64,000 nucleotides of DNA from Hofstenia miamia. Lineage: Eukaryota; Xenacoelomorpha; Acoela; Hofsteniidae. The stretch lies in assembly GCA_900660155.1 (NCBI GenBank), contig CABFPE010000100.1, positions 1,536,970-1,600,969 of the forward strand, written 5' to 3'. The notes beneath the pieces are model-generated. The model ran no database searches. It saw only the letters and a program-made list of their open reading frames with translations, and was not told the origin of the DNA. The translations under genes were made by a program, and so were the position numbers. This document shows positions 50,671 to 62,219 of the stretch, in pieces (positions within the stretch are counted from its first letter, which is position 1; every line of letters begins with the position of its first letter).

Positions 50671-53545
50671 GGGAGAAGTAATTGCTAAAAATGTTAGAAT
50701 TTATTTGAAATATATGATATTTCCTTTGTGAACATGCATTCATAAGCTGATTAGTTTCTGCTGTCAAAAAACAGACATGCCAAAATGTCCTCATTTTCAG
50801 AACAATAAATAAATGAATATTAGTCATAACTGAAAAATAACTCTTGTACATTTACAAAGTAAATTGGCCACAACAGACAAGCCTGGACGATTGAAACCTT
50901 TAGAATAGTTTCAAATGGCACCAAAATTAACTTAGTTAAATATCTTAGGAACCCGAAAACTCTTCAGGTAAATGATAGTCAGTCGGATAGTTCTTTGATT
51001 TACTATGAATTCAAACGTTTGCAAGTTTGAAGTAAAACTAGTATTGCTAAAAGCACTGTCTATTTAGCGTGGATTGAAGACTAGTCTTTGTTTTAATTAA
51101 GCACGACTGGTACAATACAAAAACGAAGTGAATGAGACAGCATCCTCATAAATAGACAAAGAATGCCGACATATACTCAACAACAATATCGAAAAATCAA
51201 TCATAAAAGCCATTAAAGCTTAACTGACCAAGTGTACTTCAAAGCGACTGTCTATTACTTCATTCATAGAAAAGGCTATGTATGCATAAAGAAGAAAACT
51301 TCGCTGGGGTCGACGATCAGACTAGACAAGTTAACTTATTACCAAGACAGACTCTTAGTTGTTATTGAAGAAAAGTAACACACTCATGAGGATAAAGAAA
51401 ATAGTAATTCAAGAATTATTCATTGATATTTCAGTAATGCAAAGAAATCGATGATGGGAATACTATTGCAAATTCATGCATTCAGAATTACAAATATATA
51501 TGTCCATATATACCAACTTCATTGAGCGTCAAAGCGACCTATAATAACTAGGAATATTTTGCAATATATCCATATGTGAATTCAATTGAATTGTTAAGCC
51601 TAACCACACCATAATTTTTGGTGAAGGCATTTTTAAGTAAATACTTATTACGTAGATTTTTACAATTTGATAGTTTAAGTTAAGTTAACACAGTTTCAGA
51701 GCAAATAGCGCAATTGGACTTAATACACTAGCTAAAAGGTAGCTCATTTCTGACTGGAGCGCTGTTTGGTCATTGACTAAATATTACATGAAATATTCCT
51801 TCATATGCAAAAAGATTATAGGTATTATTTGAGAACTGAAAAATAATTTCAACCAAGAAATTTTATTATGACACTTGAGATACTGTTAAAAGGTTAGATT
51901 TCCTCCACAAATATGAGGATAACAATATTGAATTTCAGCATGCAAAAATGTAATCATTTTGCAATTTTTATAAATTATGCGTGAAAGGAATAACGGTTTT
52001 TATGTTCTAGTTAAATACAATTGTTGTTTCTCTGTTTTGAAAGAGTTTTCTGCTTCAAACAACGGCGATTCAATGAGCGCGGAATTTAGCTCAATAAAAC
52101 GCGTAATTAACGCAAAAGCTCGTGGGGATGCCGAGATAGCGGAATATTAATTTCAAAGTAAAAAAACACGTTCAGCATTAAGATGTTTTGAAAAATGTAA
52201 TAAAGTCTGTGTTTGCTAAACATCGTTTTCCGAACGCCACAAATTAATTTCAACCATGAAGCTCAAAAACTATATAAAAATACCGCAAATTTCACAGGAA
52301 TTGTGGAGGAAGCACTAGAAAGTGATTCCTTGGTAATCCTTACACATATAGAGAGACATAACGCACAAGAATAACAGGACAGGACGAGAGTGTACATAGG
52401 AAAGAACGTGATCCAATGTACTTCAGTAGGTACATGTAATAAATAATGATAATATAGTGAAGTACACTGAAATGAGCTACAAAACCTAAGAATGACAAAA
52501 TGTTATCAAGGCCTGCAGAAATTTGCACGTATGTTGTTGTGTCTATTAAAACATTGCATAAACTTGAAATTCAGAACGAATTAATTAGCCCCTATTCGTA
52601 CTGACACTTAAATTAAGGCTTCAAAAAATGAAATAGCTAGACTTAGATGGTGTTAAATACAAGGCAATTTCTAATTTGGAGAGCAGTAAATGTATACTGC
52701 ATTATATGTTGATGAGTATTGATTTTCAAAAATAAAAGTTAGCTTAAGAAAATAAAATTACTCTCAGATAATGAATTTCTAAGACTACCTATTTTTACAG
52801 CTTTTTGCATTGATTCAATGTTCTGCTAATTTATGATTTTCGATCATATTAAACATTACCACTGGAGTAGTGTCCGTAGCTTTATGGGAAACTTAAAAAC
52901 AAATTCATAAAAAGAGAGAGATGAAGTGATAAATGTCTAAAATGAAATTACAACACTAATAAAAGCAGTATTAATATGAAACACGTTCTACAATTACTTT
53001 TTTAATAATAGACTTTCTTCACTTTGAAATTCTCAAAGATAGTGACTGATATGCTGTTAATTGAATGTGGAAACACATTGCTTTAAAGACCAACGCATAA
53101 TTGCCTCTCTGAAGAAATTTACATGATTTTTGCATGAGACATGCATTTTTTATGATCATTTTCAATACGTCGTCTTTCACTCACGTTGACGAAATTTGTC
53201 CAGCGAATACGCTTTTAATCAATACGCAGGTGAAAAGTATATAAAAATATAAATTTCTATCTCAAATAATCAAATTTACATTTAATAAATGAATGTCTGA
53301 GTACACATTCAAATTAAACTTAAAATCTGTATTTAAAAAAGGATATCAATCTTTCGTTTACCAAGAATCCAAAATCGATTTGAAACTCACAACAGAATGG
53401 ATTGGAGAAAATCTTGTGGACTAAGCTTTAGTTTAATAAAGCAAGCGGAAAACGGTATAATGGAAGTTAATGTATAAGTGTGCGCTAAAAATGAAAACTT
53501 TTTATATGGTAAAAAGGGAGTAAAAGTAAAGTAGAGAGTGCTTAC

Positions 53546-53618
53546 TTTTATTTGATCGAGCATGGCGTGGACTTGCTACAGGACTACACGAAGCACTCCG
53601 GAACTGTTGGGACATCAT
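53546..53618 (-). CDS. Candidate alternative first exon of dystrobrevin
   Basis: On the minus strand a start at 53618 (tandem ATGs) opens 24 codons reading MMSQQFRSASCSPVASPRHA and then RSNK. They end in phase 1 at a strong donor, AAAA|GTAAGC. The ZZ exon 19 kb downstream needs exactly a phase-1 partner, so splicing would yield [14 protein letters not shown], a short protein starting at the ZZ finger. The peptide is Ser/Arg-rich and the patch 53546-53960 has more CpG than the rest of the intron, as promoter-proximal exons often do. Against this: no clear TATA box or initiator is visible and the in-frame region upstream is also open. Short isoforms from internal promoters are well known for the related dystrophin gene; here it is inference. 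Confidence 0.45.
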
Positions 53619-55084
53619 TTTGAAAATGTACGGCGAATAATTGAATAAAATGATGGCGTTAATTAAGCGACCAATCACAACGAAAATAGTGACCTGCGAT
53701 AAAAACAAATTCTGTCAACAAATCGATGCTAATGCACTGAAAAGGATCTCGCCCGAATTCCACTAACACCAAATCCATGCTCACTCAGGCTGATTAAATT
53801 ATTGAAGCGCATTTAATTATAGAAACGATAAACGGATACTATACAGCATCCATGCTCGCGAAACAGCGCTCTCCTCAAAACAGTAATTAGAAGAAAAGTC
53901 GATAAATGCAAGTCCAACGAATCACTTCCGCGTGACTCGATTATGCTAGGTTTTCACAGAACATTTGTGCTAGCGCTAGCAGAAAGCATGGCCTCTTGCA
54001 TTGGTTAAATTTTAGTAATTTGATTACTTCAAAGTTGTACAATTTCGGAAAGCGGCATTTCAATACGATTGGTAAAGATAGTTACATATATGTAGCACTA
54101 CCATGAACTACAAGAACATTCTCGAAATCATTGCTGTTCACTAATTACACAAAGAAAATGCGCTTCATTAAACTTTAATTCAAATTAATTGGGCTAATAA
54201 GTGAATTATATGTAAGAAATGTCGTGATACTCAGGAGAATTAAAAGCGAAGATATAAATAACCTCTCAAAACTTTGAAAAGCCAAATAACATTCAACATT
54301 CAAACCTAAGTTCTTCGCTTATACACATGTTGCTTCAAAATTACGAAACACATTAATTATCGATTTTCTAATGTATGATTTCACAAAAGTAAAAATGTCT
54401 TTAACATAAAGCATTGGAAATAAATTTTAACGGATTCAAGTACAGAGAACATCCAGCTTTGTTTATAGTTTGTCTTAAGTCTATAAATAAAACATCGGAT
54501 TCTGAAAGCTAGATCAATAAATAGGGCTTGTAAATGAATCGCATATTTGAATCTTGCCAATCACAACCTGGAGAGTTAAGAAATTGAAAATTTAGGGACT
54601 GAAACCAATAATTTTTTGTATCGTTTTTTTAACCTGTAGTAATTTCTGCAACAAAAATCAATAGTATGGCCTATTATCTTCGTTATTTGTAACCAGGTAA
54701 AGCTAACATCAAGTTTTGTGTGTGGAACTCCTTTGTTTAACGGGGCGCTCTTAGTATCAGTTCGCTAAATGGAAGTTCTCATTGAGTAGCGTAAGAAAAT
54801 ATTTACCTTCAATATCTCAGGAAAAGGCCAACCAATCACTAAAAGCAAAAGGCAAAAAATATGAGACTTCGATGATAACTATGCATCACTTGCAAGTTGG
54901 ATGCAAATTGATAGTATTCAAGTACTTTGTTCTTAGGCACGGTTTTCCACTTTCAGTTGCAGTTCAATTCAATAATATAAATTTCATCCTACTCCATTGC
55001 GTCAAAAATTTTAGTAAAAACTTAAAATTCTACAATAGGTTCCCTTTCAAAAAAGTTGACTACATTCAACTAATTTAATCTCAC

Positions 55085-55087
<3 letters not shown>

Positions 55088-55115
<28 letters not shown>
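55088..55115. repeat. (AT)n microsatellite
   Basis: About fourteen AT units within the dystrobrevin intron. Confidence 0.95.
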
Positions 55116-55974
55116 CCTTGTTTACATATTAATCTTAAAAAGATGATATCTATTAATAGCCAGTCGAGGTTTAAAAATGAAGAGGAAAAATCAGACACTC
55201 CTCTATTCTTTCAGATATTGAATACATTTATTAGCTTTTGAGCTATTATTGTATGAAAAGTGTTCAAGAAAACAAAAAATTTAAAAATTCTTAAATATTT
55301 TGAGGTTAAAGTATGCAAAACGAAATAGTTTTAAATATGTCTTTAACCAGTTCATTTCAATTATTCTTACCACAAAATGTTTTTTGATATCTAGAGCAAT
55401 TTTAAAATTACAAAATTTAAATTGCTTTAACCTTAAACTGCCTATGTCGGTCCTTTCAAAATAATGGTTGAAATTCAAAGAAAGTTAAAAACCGGTATGA
55501 AACAATATTAGCTGTAAAAATCGAAATTAAAAAACCATTAAATAACAATGAGGGAATTTGAATTATGGTGACATAAAAATGCAGTCTTAGTTTAACTATT
55601 GAGAGGTACAAAATGAAAACTTATAATGAAATTAACAGCAGCATGGCAAGCTCTGGAGTAACTAGCAAGTTGTGATTATTTCGTTCATTGTATCAAATAG
55701 GACAGCATTAGTCTGAAGAAATCAACAAAAACTCTAAACCGCAAGAATCTGTTATATTTTTTGAATAAAAAAGTGTAATTTAACAGTAAATAAAATGTAA
55801 ATTTTCAGGAAACATAAAATTTCCATGTTCATATAATATCGATGAGAACAACATTCAAAATTCCTACACTTCAGTGCAAAATGCTAAGAATGCGTTTGAC
55901 AAATTGATATACACCTGTATGTATTGAATTTGGGCACATGTTAATATTTGCGTATATTTTTTGCAAAATCTTAC

Positions 55975-56086
55975 CGTTTTCTACATTAGCCATACGATGC
56001 ATAAGTGGCAACCAAAGAAGGCATTGCGGACCCGGGTCAGCCAACATCGAATCCAGAAAGTCATTGAGTTTTACTCTTGATGTGTT
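55975..56086 (-). CDS. Dystrobrevin exon before the ZZ domain
   Basis: A 112-bp exon with a TTTGTTTTAG acceptor and a GTAAGA donor. It enters in phase 0 and leaves in phase 1. It encodes [20 protein letters not shown] then [17 protein letters not shown], matching the NFLD.LM.DPPPQCL.WLPLLHRLANVEN block that joins the second EF-hand-like region to the ZZ finger in all dystrobrevins and dystrophins. Flanking phases fit both neighbours. No substitution looks damaging. Confidence 0.97.
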
Positions 56087-56348
56087 CTAAAACAAATATG
56101 GTTAAAAAAGAAAAATATTCAATTATTTGATTTCATGAGATCATTTGGGATTATGAAAAATAGATTATGTATATATAGGGGTTGCCAAAAAATAGCTTCC
56201 ATTATGGGACTCATTTTAAAATTTATTTCATAGTGAAATTAGAAACAACTATAACAGCATAACAGCTTAACATACCAAAAAATAATATAAAAATATGTGT
56301 ACAATAATACAATCAGATATAGTCACCATTTATTTGGATATCCACCTC

Positions 56349-56720
56349 TTCAACTAGGTATAGTCACCATTGAGTTCAATAATCTTTTGGAGGTCTGCCA
56401 TTAATTTTTTCTCATGAAAAAATTCTGGGTGAGTGTGCCAATGTAATCATCGTTCACTGCATCTATGTATTCGTAATCTTTTTCTCTGCGAAATACTTCA
56501 AAGTTTCTGGAAACAAACCTGTCCATANAGATATAGTCACCATTGAGTTCAATAATCTTTTGGATGTATGCCATTAATTTTTCTTCTGCCTCATGAGAAC
56601 ATTCTCAGTAAATGTGCCGACGAAATCAATTGCAGCTCGTTCACTGCATCCATGCATTCGTAATCTTTTTCTCTGAGAAATACTTCAAAGTTTCTGAAAA
56701 CCATAAGATTAAATTCGGGT
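56349..56720. repeat. Imperfect internal duplication around a single N
   Basis: About 180 bp (56349-56526) is repeated after the single N at 56527, both copies starting ATAGTCACCATTGAGTTCAA. They differ at many positions and by indels, so they are diverged copies or alleles. The lone N suggests two sequences were abutted during assembly, not that the element carries a real tandem repeat. Confidence 0.75.
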
Positions 56721-57557
56721 GAGTATGAAGGCCTTTTCACTCGTATGATATTCTTTGTCGCGAGCCAGTCAGTTACCAGTCTGGCCACGTGTGTTCATGC
56801 ATTGTCATGCATTAATAAGACATTTTCGGGGTGGATATTTCTTTCAATATTAGCATTGTGTGTGAGCATGTTATCAAGAAACAACTTGTATCGTTCTGCA
56901 TCCATGGTTTCTTCACGAACTAACTCGAAATAAGCATTCCCATGGAAAGTGGAAGCCATGATAACCACTACTTTTTTTCTACTGTGGACCCCTTAACAAC
57001 TTTAGGGCAATCACCTGCACCATCAACGTAAAAATGTTGTTTAGACTTAGCGACACAATCACGGAGGCAGATCAATTTTTCATCAGTTACACTAAGCGAT
57101 GCCCTATTCCTCGATTTAGCATGGCCATTATTGTTTAAGCTTCCTCAATACGTAACAATTTATGAGCTTCTGTTAATAGATGTGGGACCCCAGCGTCCAT
57201 GAAGGCCTTTCTTCTGTAGATAGTCTACAAGTATTCTATAGACGCTTCTGTAAGGAATGCCAATTTCTCTGTCAATATCCTTACTACTTAATCCACAATC
57301 GTTTTCGATCAATTGTCGCACTCGTTTAACATTTGCATTAGATGTTGACGTTTACGGTCTTCCTGAACCAGGACTACGAACATGGGTCTTCCTGACACCA
57401 TCACGAAACACTTTTACAATTGTTTGACTGCGTCATAAACTAAGAACGGCATCACCATAGACATTTACTAACACTTCGTGGATCTCAAATGCAGAATATT
57501 CATTTAAAAATAATGTACAATAAAAAACATAGCTTCTGACTTGTTAATTACAGCCAT
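56545..57557 (-). pseudogene. Dead mariner-like transposase
   Basis: The reading begins at an ATG at 57557 and soon meets stops. A DNA-binding part is readable near 57420-57180 (TIVKVFRDGVRKTH, SSKDIDREIGIPYRSVYRIL). A catalytic core follows at about 56985-56690: IMASTFHGNAYFELV, LLMHDNA, a stop codon, THVARLVTDWLATKN, then PSYSPEFNLM. The position 35 residues after the HDN aspartate, where the third acidic catalytic residue belongs, is Val, perhaps through a small deletion. The core therefore has a stop and a missing catalytic residue. No part of this copy can be active. The YSPEFNLM form differs from the YSPDLSLLD copy at 9.3 kb, so the two are distinct families. Confidence 0.8.
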
Positions 57558-60500
57558 TTTGTATTCAATACTTTTAAATCCAAAATAAATAAATAAATAA
57601 GCCACAGAGTAACAGAGAATTAAATATATAATTACAAATCAAAGAATTTATTAATTTTAATGACCATAGGGAATTAAACATGCAGTAATTTTTATGACCA
57701 TAGAGTATTTAACATTACAATAATAATCCCATAATGAACGCAGTTTTTTGGCAACCCCTATATAAATAACCAATTTCGGGATCCTGTTGTACGTCTGATA
57801 AATAAAATGTTTTAATGCCACTCAGAATTAGCGCCAGGTGCAATTTTAGAATATTTAAAAAAAGGAGGTACACTTTCCCATTTTTTGCCGCAATCAGCGC
57901 CTTTCTATAGTAGGCCTTGAACTTTATATCAAGTAAAAATGGAGACTATATATCTATTTTGAAAAACAATTAAAAGTCCTCGAAAAGAAGAAGCATTGGT
58001 TCATGAGTACCCTAAAGCAGCGGCTGATCAGTGCCACGAAAAATGAAACAAAAATCACAAAAAAATTTTAACAACCATAATATAAAACAATAACTAAACA
58101 AGGAGTAGATGATTATTTTTTGAATTTTATCTGGTACCGCCAGTTTCACAATAAAATCTAGAATAGAATTAGGTAATAAACATTTAAAAATAACCATTAA
58201 ATTCATATTTTACAGTATTAGGCGCTATAAAATTCTTACAGTAAACCCGGGCATTATTTGCGATATTTTCGACAATTTCTCATAGTTCAGTAATATTTTC
58301 TAAACATTTATTACATGTGCATATTTCAGATAGGAGGTCAAAAATTTTTCGTATTGCAGGCCAAAATTAAATAGGATTAAATCATAAACAATTTGAATTG
58401 TGAGGAAACCGAGTAAAATTAGAATAAATACATTATACTATTAGGAAACACATTTAATAAAAAAGTTTAGATTGAAATTAAATACATTTATAGATGAAAA
58501 TAAATTGATAAACTTTCAAAGTAAAAACCAAACTAAAGTTAACAACTGTATACAAACATTCTAATGATGGAATACTTACCGTAAATATATACGCTAATGT
58601 GACATTACAAATATAATAACATTTCACAAAAACGATTACATTAATAACATAGCCTCGCAATATTCAGAAAAAATAGAAATCAAATTCGAGTGTGTTTATT
58701 AGTGAATATATTTACCTACATGTTAACATTATTAAAAGTCATATGTCCCAACATTACTTTACAAATTATTTGAGACTCTTATTTTCGATGAGAAAAAAAA
58801 TCTTTTTAATTCAGTGGAATTTATTAAAAATGTGATCGTATAACGATAGATGGCGTAACTATACCGTTTTAAGCAAAAAACTGAACAAATGAATAATAAT
58901 AACTTTGCTTTAAAAAATGTTAGCATTTAATTAAAATTTAATTGACCCTATTCTGTCCCTATGAATCTCTTACTTATTCATTATAACTTAACTTTCAAAA
59001 TATCTGTTTTTCAAACAGAGGCATAGAATTCTAATTTTAGAAAAATTACGATTTTTACTAAAAAGTAATTAAAATTAGCAAAAAGATTAAATATGCTAAA
59101 TTAAGAATGAATTCTAATGAATTTCATCATTTCCAACTGCGAAAACTAGTATCTAATATATTTTAAAATACCCCCAAATTTTGAGATTTGATGATGTCAT
59201 CAAAAATAATTATGAACATTAAAAATCCTAGAGCCGATATGACGAAACATGTGCAAGGTTTCTGTTTAATATCATTATCCAATTCAAAGTAGAGGACGGG
59301 GGTATTAACCCTCCCTAGGCCTTTGGAGCCAAATAAGTGCCCCATATTATAACTTCACTAATCTTCAAAAAATGTTACATATGGAATAACACTAATTTTA
59401 GAGAGTTCTACTAGCAATCTTGCATGTGCAATCATCAGTTTTGCCTCCGAAACAATTCATTCAAGGCAAAAAGATTATATATGATGACACTTTATAGGAA
59501 AATAGCTAGAAGCCAAAGCTTGAAATAGGTGATTAAAAAATAGCGATATTGGAAAAAAACATGCTAATCCATGTACTAACTTAATAGGTACTATATAATA
59601 TAAAAACAAAATTGATTCTATCATAATTGGCCTTAGTTATAGCAAAATTGAGTATGCTTTTTTAACATAGTATCATTTTGTTTGAAAACAAGGCCTTTGT
59701 ATTCCGGTAAACTACTTAAATTAGAGGGAGGGCACCTCAACTTTTGCAGTTCGCATCCATAAGTTATGAATAAATTCCCACTTCTCGTGGAAAATTTAAA
59801 GGAAATCAATAGTTTTAGCCCTCTATTTTGTACATGATTTCGTTAAAAAAGTTTTAGTGACTTAATACATTGCCAAGTTCACTGCTTCTTACCAATCTCC
59901 ATAGCTCAGACTAACATATATTAAGTTATTAGCAGCTCATATTTTGCAAATTTAACAACATAGTTTAGTAAATGTAGCTTGCTGATTTAAGCAGTTCGTA
60001 CATTCACTAAAATTCTAAGATTTAGAGTTATATAAGAGGTTATATGTAAAAATATAAAACATGCAAAGATCTATATGGTCCTTTTTTAATTGACTAAGTG
60101 TGCACCGCCAAGCCAATTTGTGAAAATATGTCCCAAAACTTGAAATTTTTGCGGTCGAGCCATTAAGTTCGTTTTTCACACTGCATCACATTTGGTGTAC
60201 AAAATCCATGTAGTTATTCCTCAAACCTATTTATATTAACAGAAGTTATGCAACGTGTCATTTTGTTCATCCACTTCGAAATTTATTTTTTATGCAAATA
60301 CAGTTATTACGAATCTATATCCAATTACAGAACATATAATGATTTTAGTTGTTCTCTAAACTTGTAAATAGCCGGCTCGAATCCCGAATAATTTTTACCA
60401 AAACCCGGTATTCGGGAACTAAGATTATAAATCCTAATCCTATACATGTGCTAGCAAATTTGGAAATTACCTAAAGATTACGATGGATAATTAAACTTAA

Positions 60501-60897
60501 ATAGGCAATGCGACAAAATATTTTAATAATACAAAAAGCAATGTGAACTTTTATATTGACAAATTCTTACTTTCTTACGAATTTTTAGAAATGTTTGAGA
60601 TTCTCAATTAAAAGAGACCAGAAATTATAGTTGTAAGTGCATATCAAAACACACATACTTTTTTTAGAAAAATTCATATTTAACATGTATATAAGAAAGC
60701 TTATTAGCAAATACAGGCATGCACGAATTCCATGGCGAACAATTTAAATTTATCTCTCTTTTTTATCTTTCGTAATTTGTAAATAGTTTGTGTATTTTAG
60801 ATTTTTTTTACGTGCCCTTAGTTTGTGGATTTGTACATAATTTTTATATATTTTTCTGTAAAAATGTATATTTGTATTGAATAATATCCACACTTAC

Positions 60898-61052
60898 ATC
60901 TGCAAAACATGATTTGAGAGAAGCACTGGGAGTATATCCAAATGATGGTCCTTCATGGAGAATTGTAGGCATAGCTAATACATCCTTGAGATAAGTATCA
61001 AAACGTGTTTTATCTAGGAATCCACTGCTGTCTGAAACCTGTGTGAACACGT
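60898..61052 (-). CDS. Dystrobrevin exon, second EF-hand-like region
   Basis: A 155-bp exon with a CTTTAG acceptor and a GTAAGTG donor. Two incoming bases complete a Tyr codon with the previous exon's last base (KLR-Y-VFTQ). It encodes VFTQVSDSSGFLDKTRFDTY, then LKDVLAMPTILHEGPSFGYT and SCFAD. This matches YIFSQ.SDS.G....F..FL.EVL.LP..V.EGPSFGYT...R.CF in the family, where this is the second of the non-canonical EF-hand bundles that pack with the ZZ domain. It exits in phase 0, fitting the NTSRVK exon. Confidence 0.97.
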
Positions 61053-61411
61053 CTAAAGCATAGATACTAAAGCTTATATTTCTAGAAGCACATCATGCAT
61101 ACAATAGACTAAATTTACAAATTCCACCTATAAAATGGAAAAGGAGAAAGTAAACTTTTCATGTAGAATTAAGTTTTCGAAATTGGCATGGGTGCATGTA
61201 GACCATACTTTATATGTCATTTCAATGTAACACTACAGTCATTTTTCAAATTTTGAAAATCATTTCTAATATAAAGAAATTTTATTATATAATGACAAAG
61301 CGATGTTTTGAAAGTAAATTTTGTTTCTTGTGACAAATTTTCACTTGAATATTTGAACAAATATAGGTAGATTATAAATCATTTTGTGAGATACATATAT
61401 ATAATACTTAC

Positions 61412-61497
61412 AACGTAATTTGTCTACAAGTTTCCCTGCACATAAAGTTGCCAATGCTACTTTAATTGAAAACACTTTCACTCGTCCAGAATCCTCA
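61412..61497 (-). CDS. Dystrobrevin exon, end of first EF-hand bundle
   Basis: An 86-bp exon with a TTTTAG acceptor and a TT|GTAAGTA donor. It enters in phase 2 and leaves in phase 1. It encodes EDSGRVKVFSIKVALATLCA then GKLVDKLR, matching G.G.I.VFSVK.AL..LC.GKL.DKLRY, highly conserved between vertebrate and insect dystrobrevins. The split Tyr codon T|AC at the junction restores DKLRY exactly. Confidence 0.96.
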
Positions 61498-61800
61498 CTA
61501 AAACAGAATGATTTAGAATTCTGTTTGCCTGTCATTAGTTCCATTATAATAATAAGTTAGTTAGGTATTGTTTATATCAAGGACAATTACAATAACAGAA
61601 CACCGAACCAACACAAGAGTGCAAAAAATAAGTTTATGTTTAGTTATTTTAGTTCCTCATTGACATGTTCATACGATGAAAACTAAACATTGAATATAAA
61701 GTAGGGAAAATTTGAATTCACAAAAAAATCAAAGATATAGTATTCATCTCTGAAGAAATAAGTTAAGTTGTCAAGGTTGTTGTACTTTTAAAGTTCTTAC

Positions 61801-61821
61801 CGACTGAATGCAAGTAAAGAA
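61801..61821 (-). CDS. Probable 21-bp dystrobrevin microexon
   Basis: Between a TTTTCTTTTATAG acceptor and a GTAAGAAC donor lie 21 bases. Read in the phase required by the next exon (phase 2 out, CG plus T) they give SLLAFSR, which joins to EDSGRVKVFS. Family members have LLN(F/W)LL.AYDSEG.G...VFS here, so LLAF aligns with LLAAY one residue shorter. Both splice sites are strong and the phase fits. The upstream exon, expected to encode the QSI.LLLN(F/W) part, was not found before the retrotransposon and may lie beyond the window. Confidence 0.55.
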
Positions 61822-62170
61822 CTATAAAAGAAAATATTGCCAATTTTAAGTTTCAGTGTATTGAATTTAATGATGAAACATTGAAATTCATAAAGTTCGC
61901 TGTACAATGTATCAAACATGGGATTGCTTCATGTTGATTTTCAACATTTTCTATGAATTTTTCAAGTGCACATTTTCACACTATTGTATTGGTTCAAGTG
62001 ACTGGGTAAAAATTTAGCGTTTCTAATGTTTATGTTATTTTCATTTTTGATGCTTAATGTATTTAATTTATGCTAATAGAAGGATTTAAGAAAGAAAATA
62101 TGTTCTAAAGAATATGTCATAGGTCAGTAATCAAAAGTTCATTGCCAATATTTACTACTATAAAATTTTG

Positions 62171-62175
<5 letters not shown>

Positions 62176-62216
<41 letters not shown>
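62176..62216. repeat. (AT)n microsatellite
   Basis: About twenty AT units directly upstream of the LTR retrotransposon, possibly the insertion site. Confidence 0.95.
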
Positions 62217-62218
<2 letters not shown>

Positions 62219-62219
62219 G

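Larger units (their letters stand above)
34466..55974 (-). other. Dystrobrevin intron (21.5 kb)
   Basis: Lies between the ANVEN exon and the ZZ exon, whose codons join exactly, so no constitutive exon should occur inside. It holds a hAT-type MITE (37056-37368), a foldback element (42003-42479), AT microsatellites (35057-35089, 50523-50670 with a 59-N gap, 55088-55115), two small CpG-rich patches (41905-41970 and 44390-44520) and a candidate alternative first exon (53546-53618). The remaining frames are short, AT-rich and unrecognised. Confidence 0.85.
56176..57760 (-). mobile_element. Tc1/mariner-type element with intact ends, in intron
   Basis: The element runs 56178-57758 (1581 bp as assembled), flanked by TA on each side (56176-56177 and 57759-57760), the canonical Tc1/mariner target duplication. 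Both ends begin GGGGTTGCCAAAAAA, diverge for about 7 bases, then share CATTATGGGA, giving terminal inverted repeats of about 32 bp. The transposase lies on the minus strand. Part of the interior is duplicated around a single N at 56527, so the true length is probably nearer 1.4 kb. Confidence 0.9.
56087..60897 (-). other. Dystrobrevin intron (4.8 kb)
   Basis: Contains the mariner-like element at 56178-57758. The remainder (57761-60897) is AT-rich with short unrecognised frames. A short inverted pair TCCCGAAT/ATTCGGGA lies near 60380-60418. Confidence 0.85.
28029..61821 (-). other. Dystrobrevin gene, partial span
   Basis: This span joins five secure exons and one probable microexon, in order EF-hand-like, pre-ZZ, ZZ and post-ZZ, with introns of 303, 359, 4811, 21509 and 6139 bp. 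Dystrobrevin is a cytoplasmic scaffold of the dystrophin-associated protein complex, binding dystrophin through a C-terminal coiled coil and syntrophins next to it. It is distinguished from dystrophin itself by the KSPAK...FPNEPEKPINL segment after ZZ and by closer identity in DKLRY/EGPSFGYT. The start codon and coiled coils are not in the identified part. No symbol is given because the organism, and hence its nomenclature (DTNA, DTNB or Dyb), is unknown. Confidence 0.93.

Noticed and set aside
50382-50851. Overlapping frames rich in Ile/Tyr on both strands
   Set aside because: Produced by the (AT)n tract and the 59-N gap.
60365-60420. GGCTCGAATCC, close to a Pol III B box, suggesting a tRNA or SINE
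   Set aside because: No matching A box or cloverleaf upstream; the adjacent TCCCGAAT/ATTCGGGA hairpin suggests a transposon end instead.
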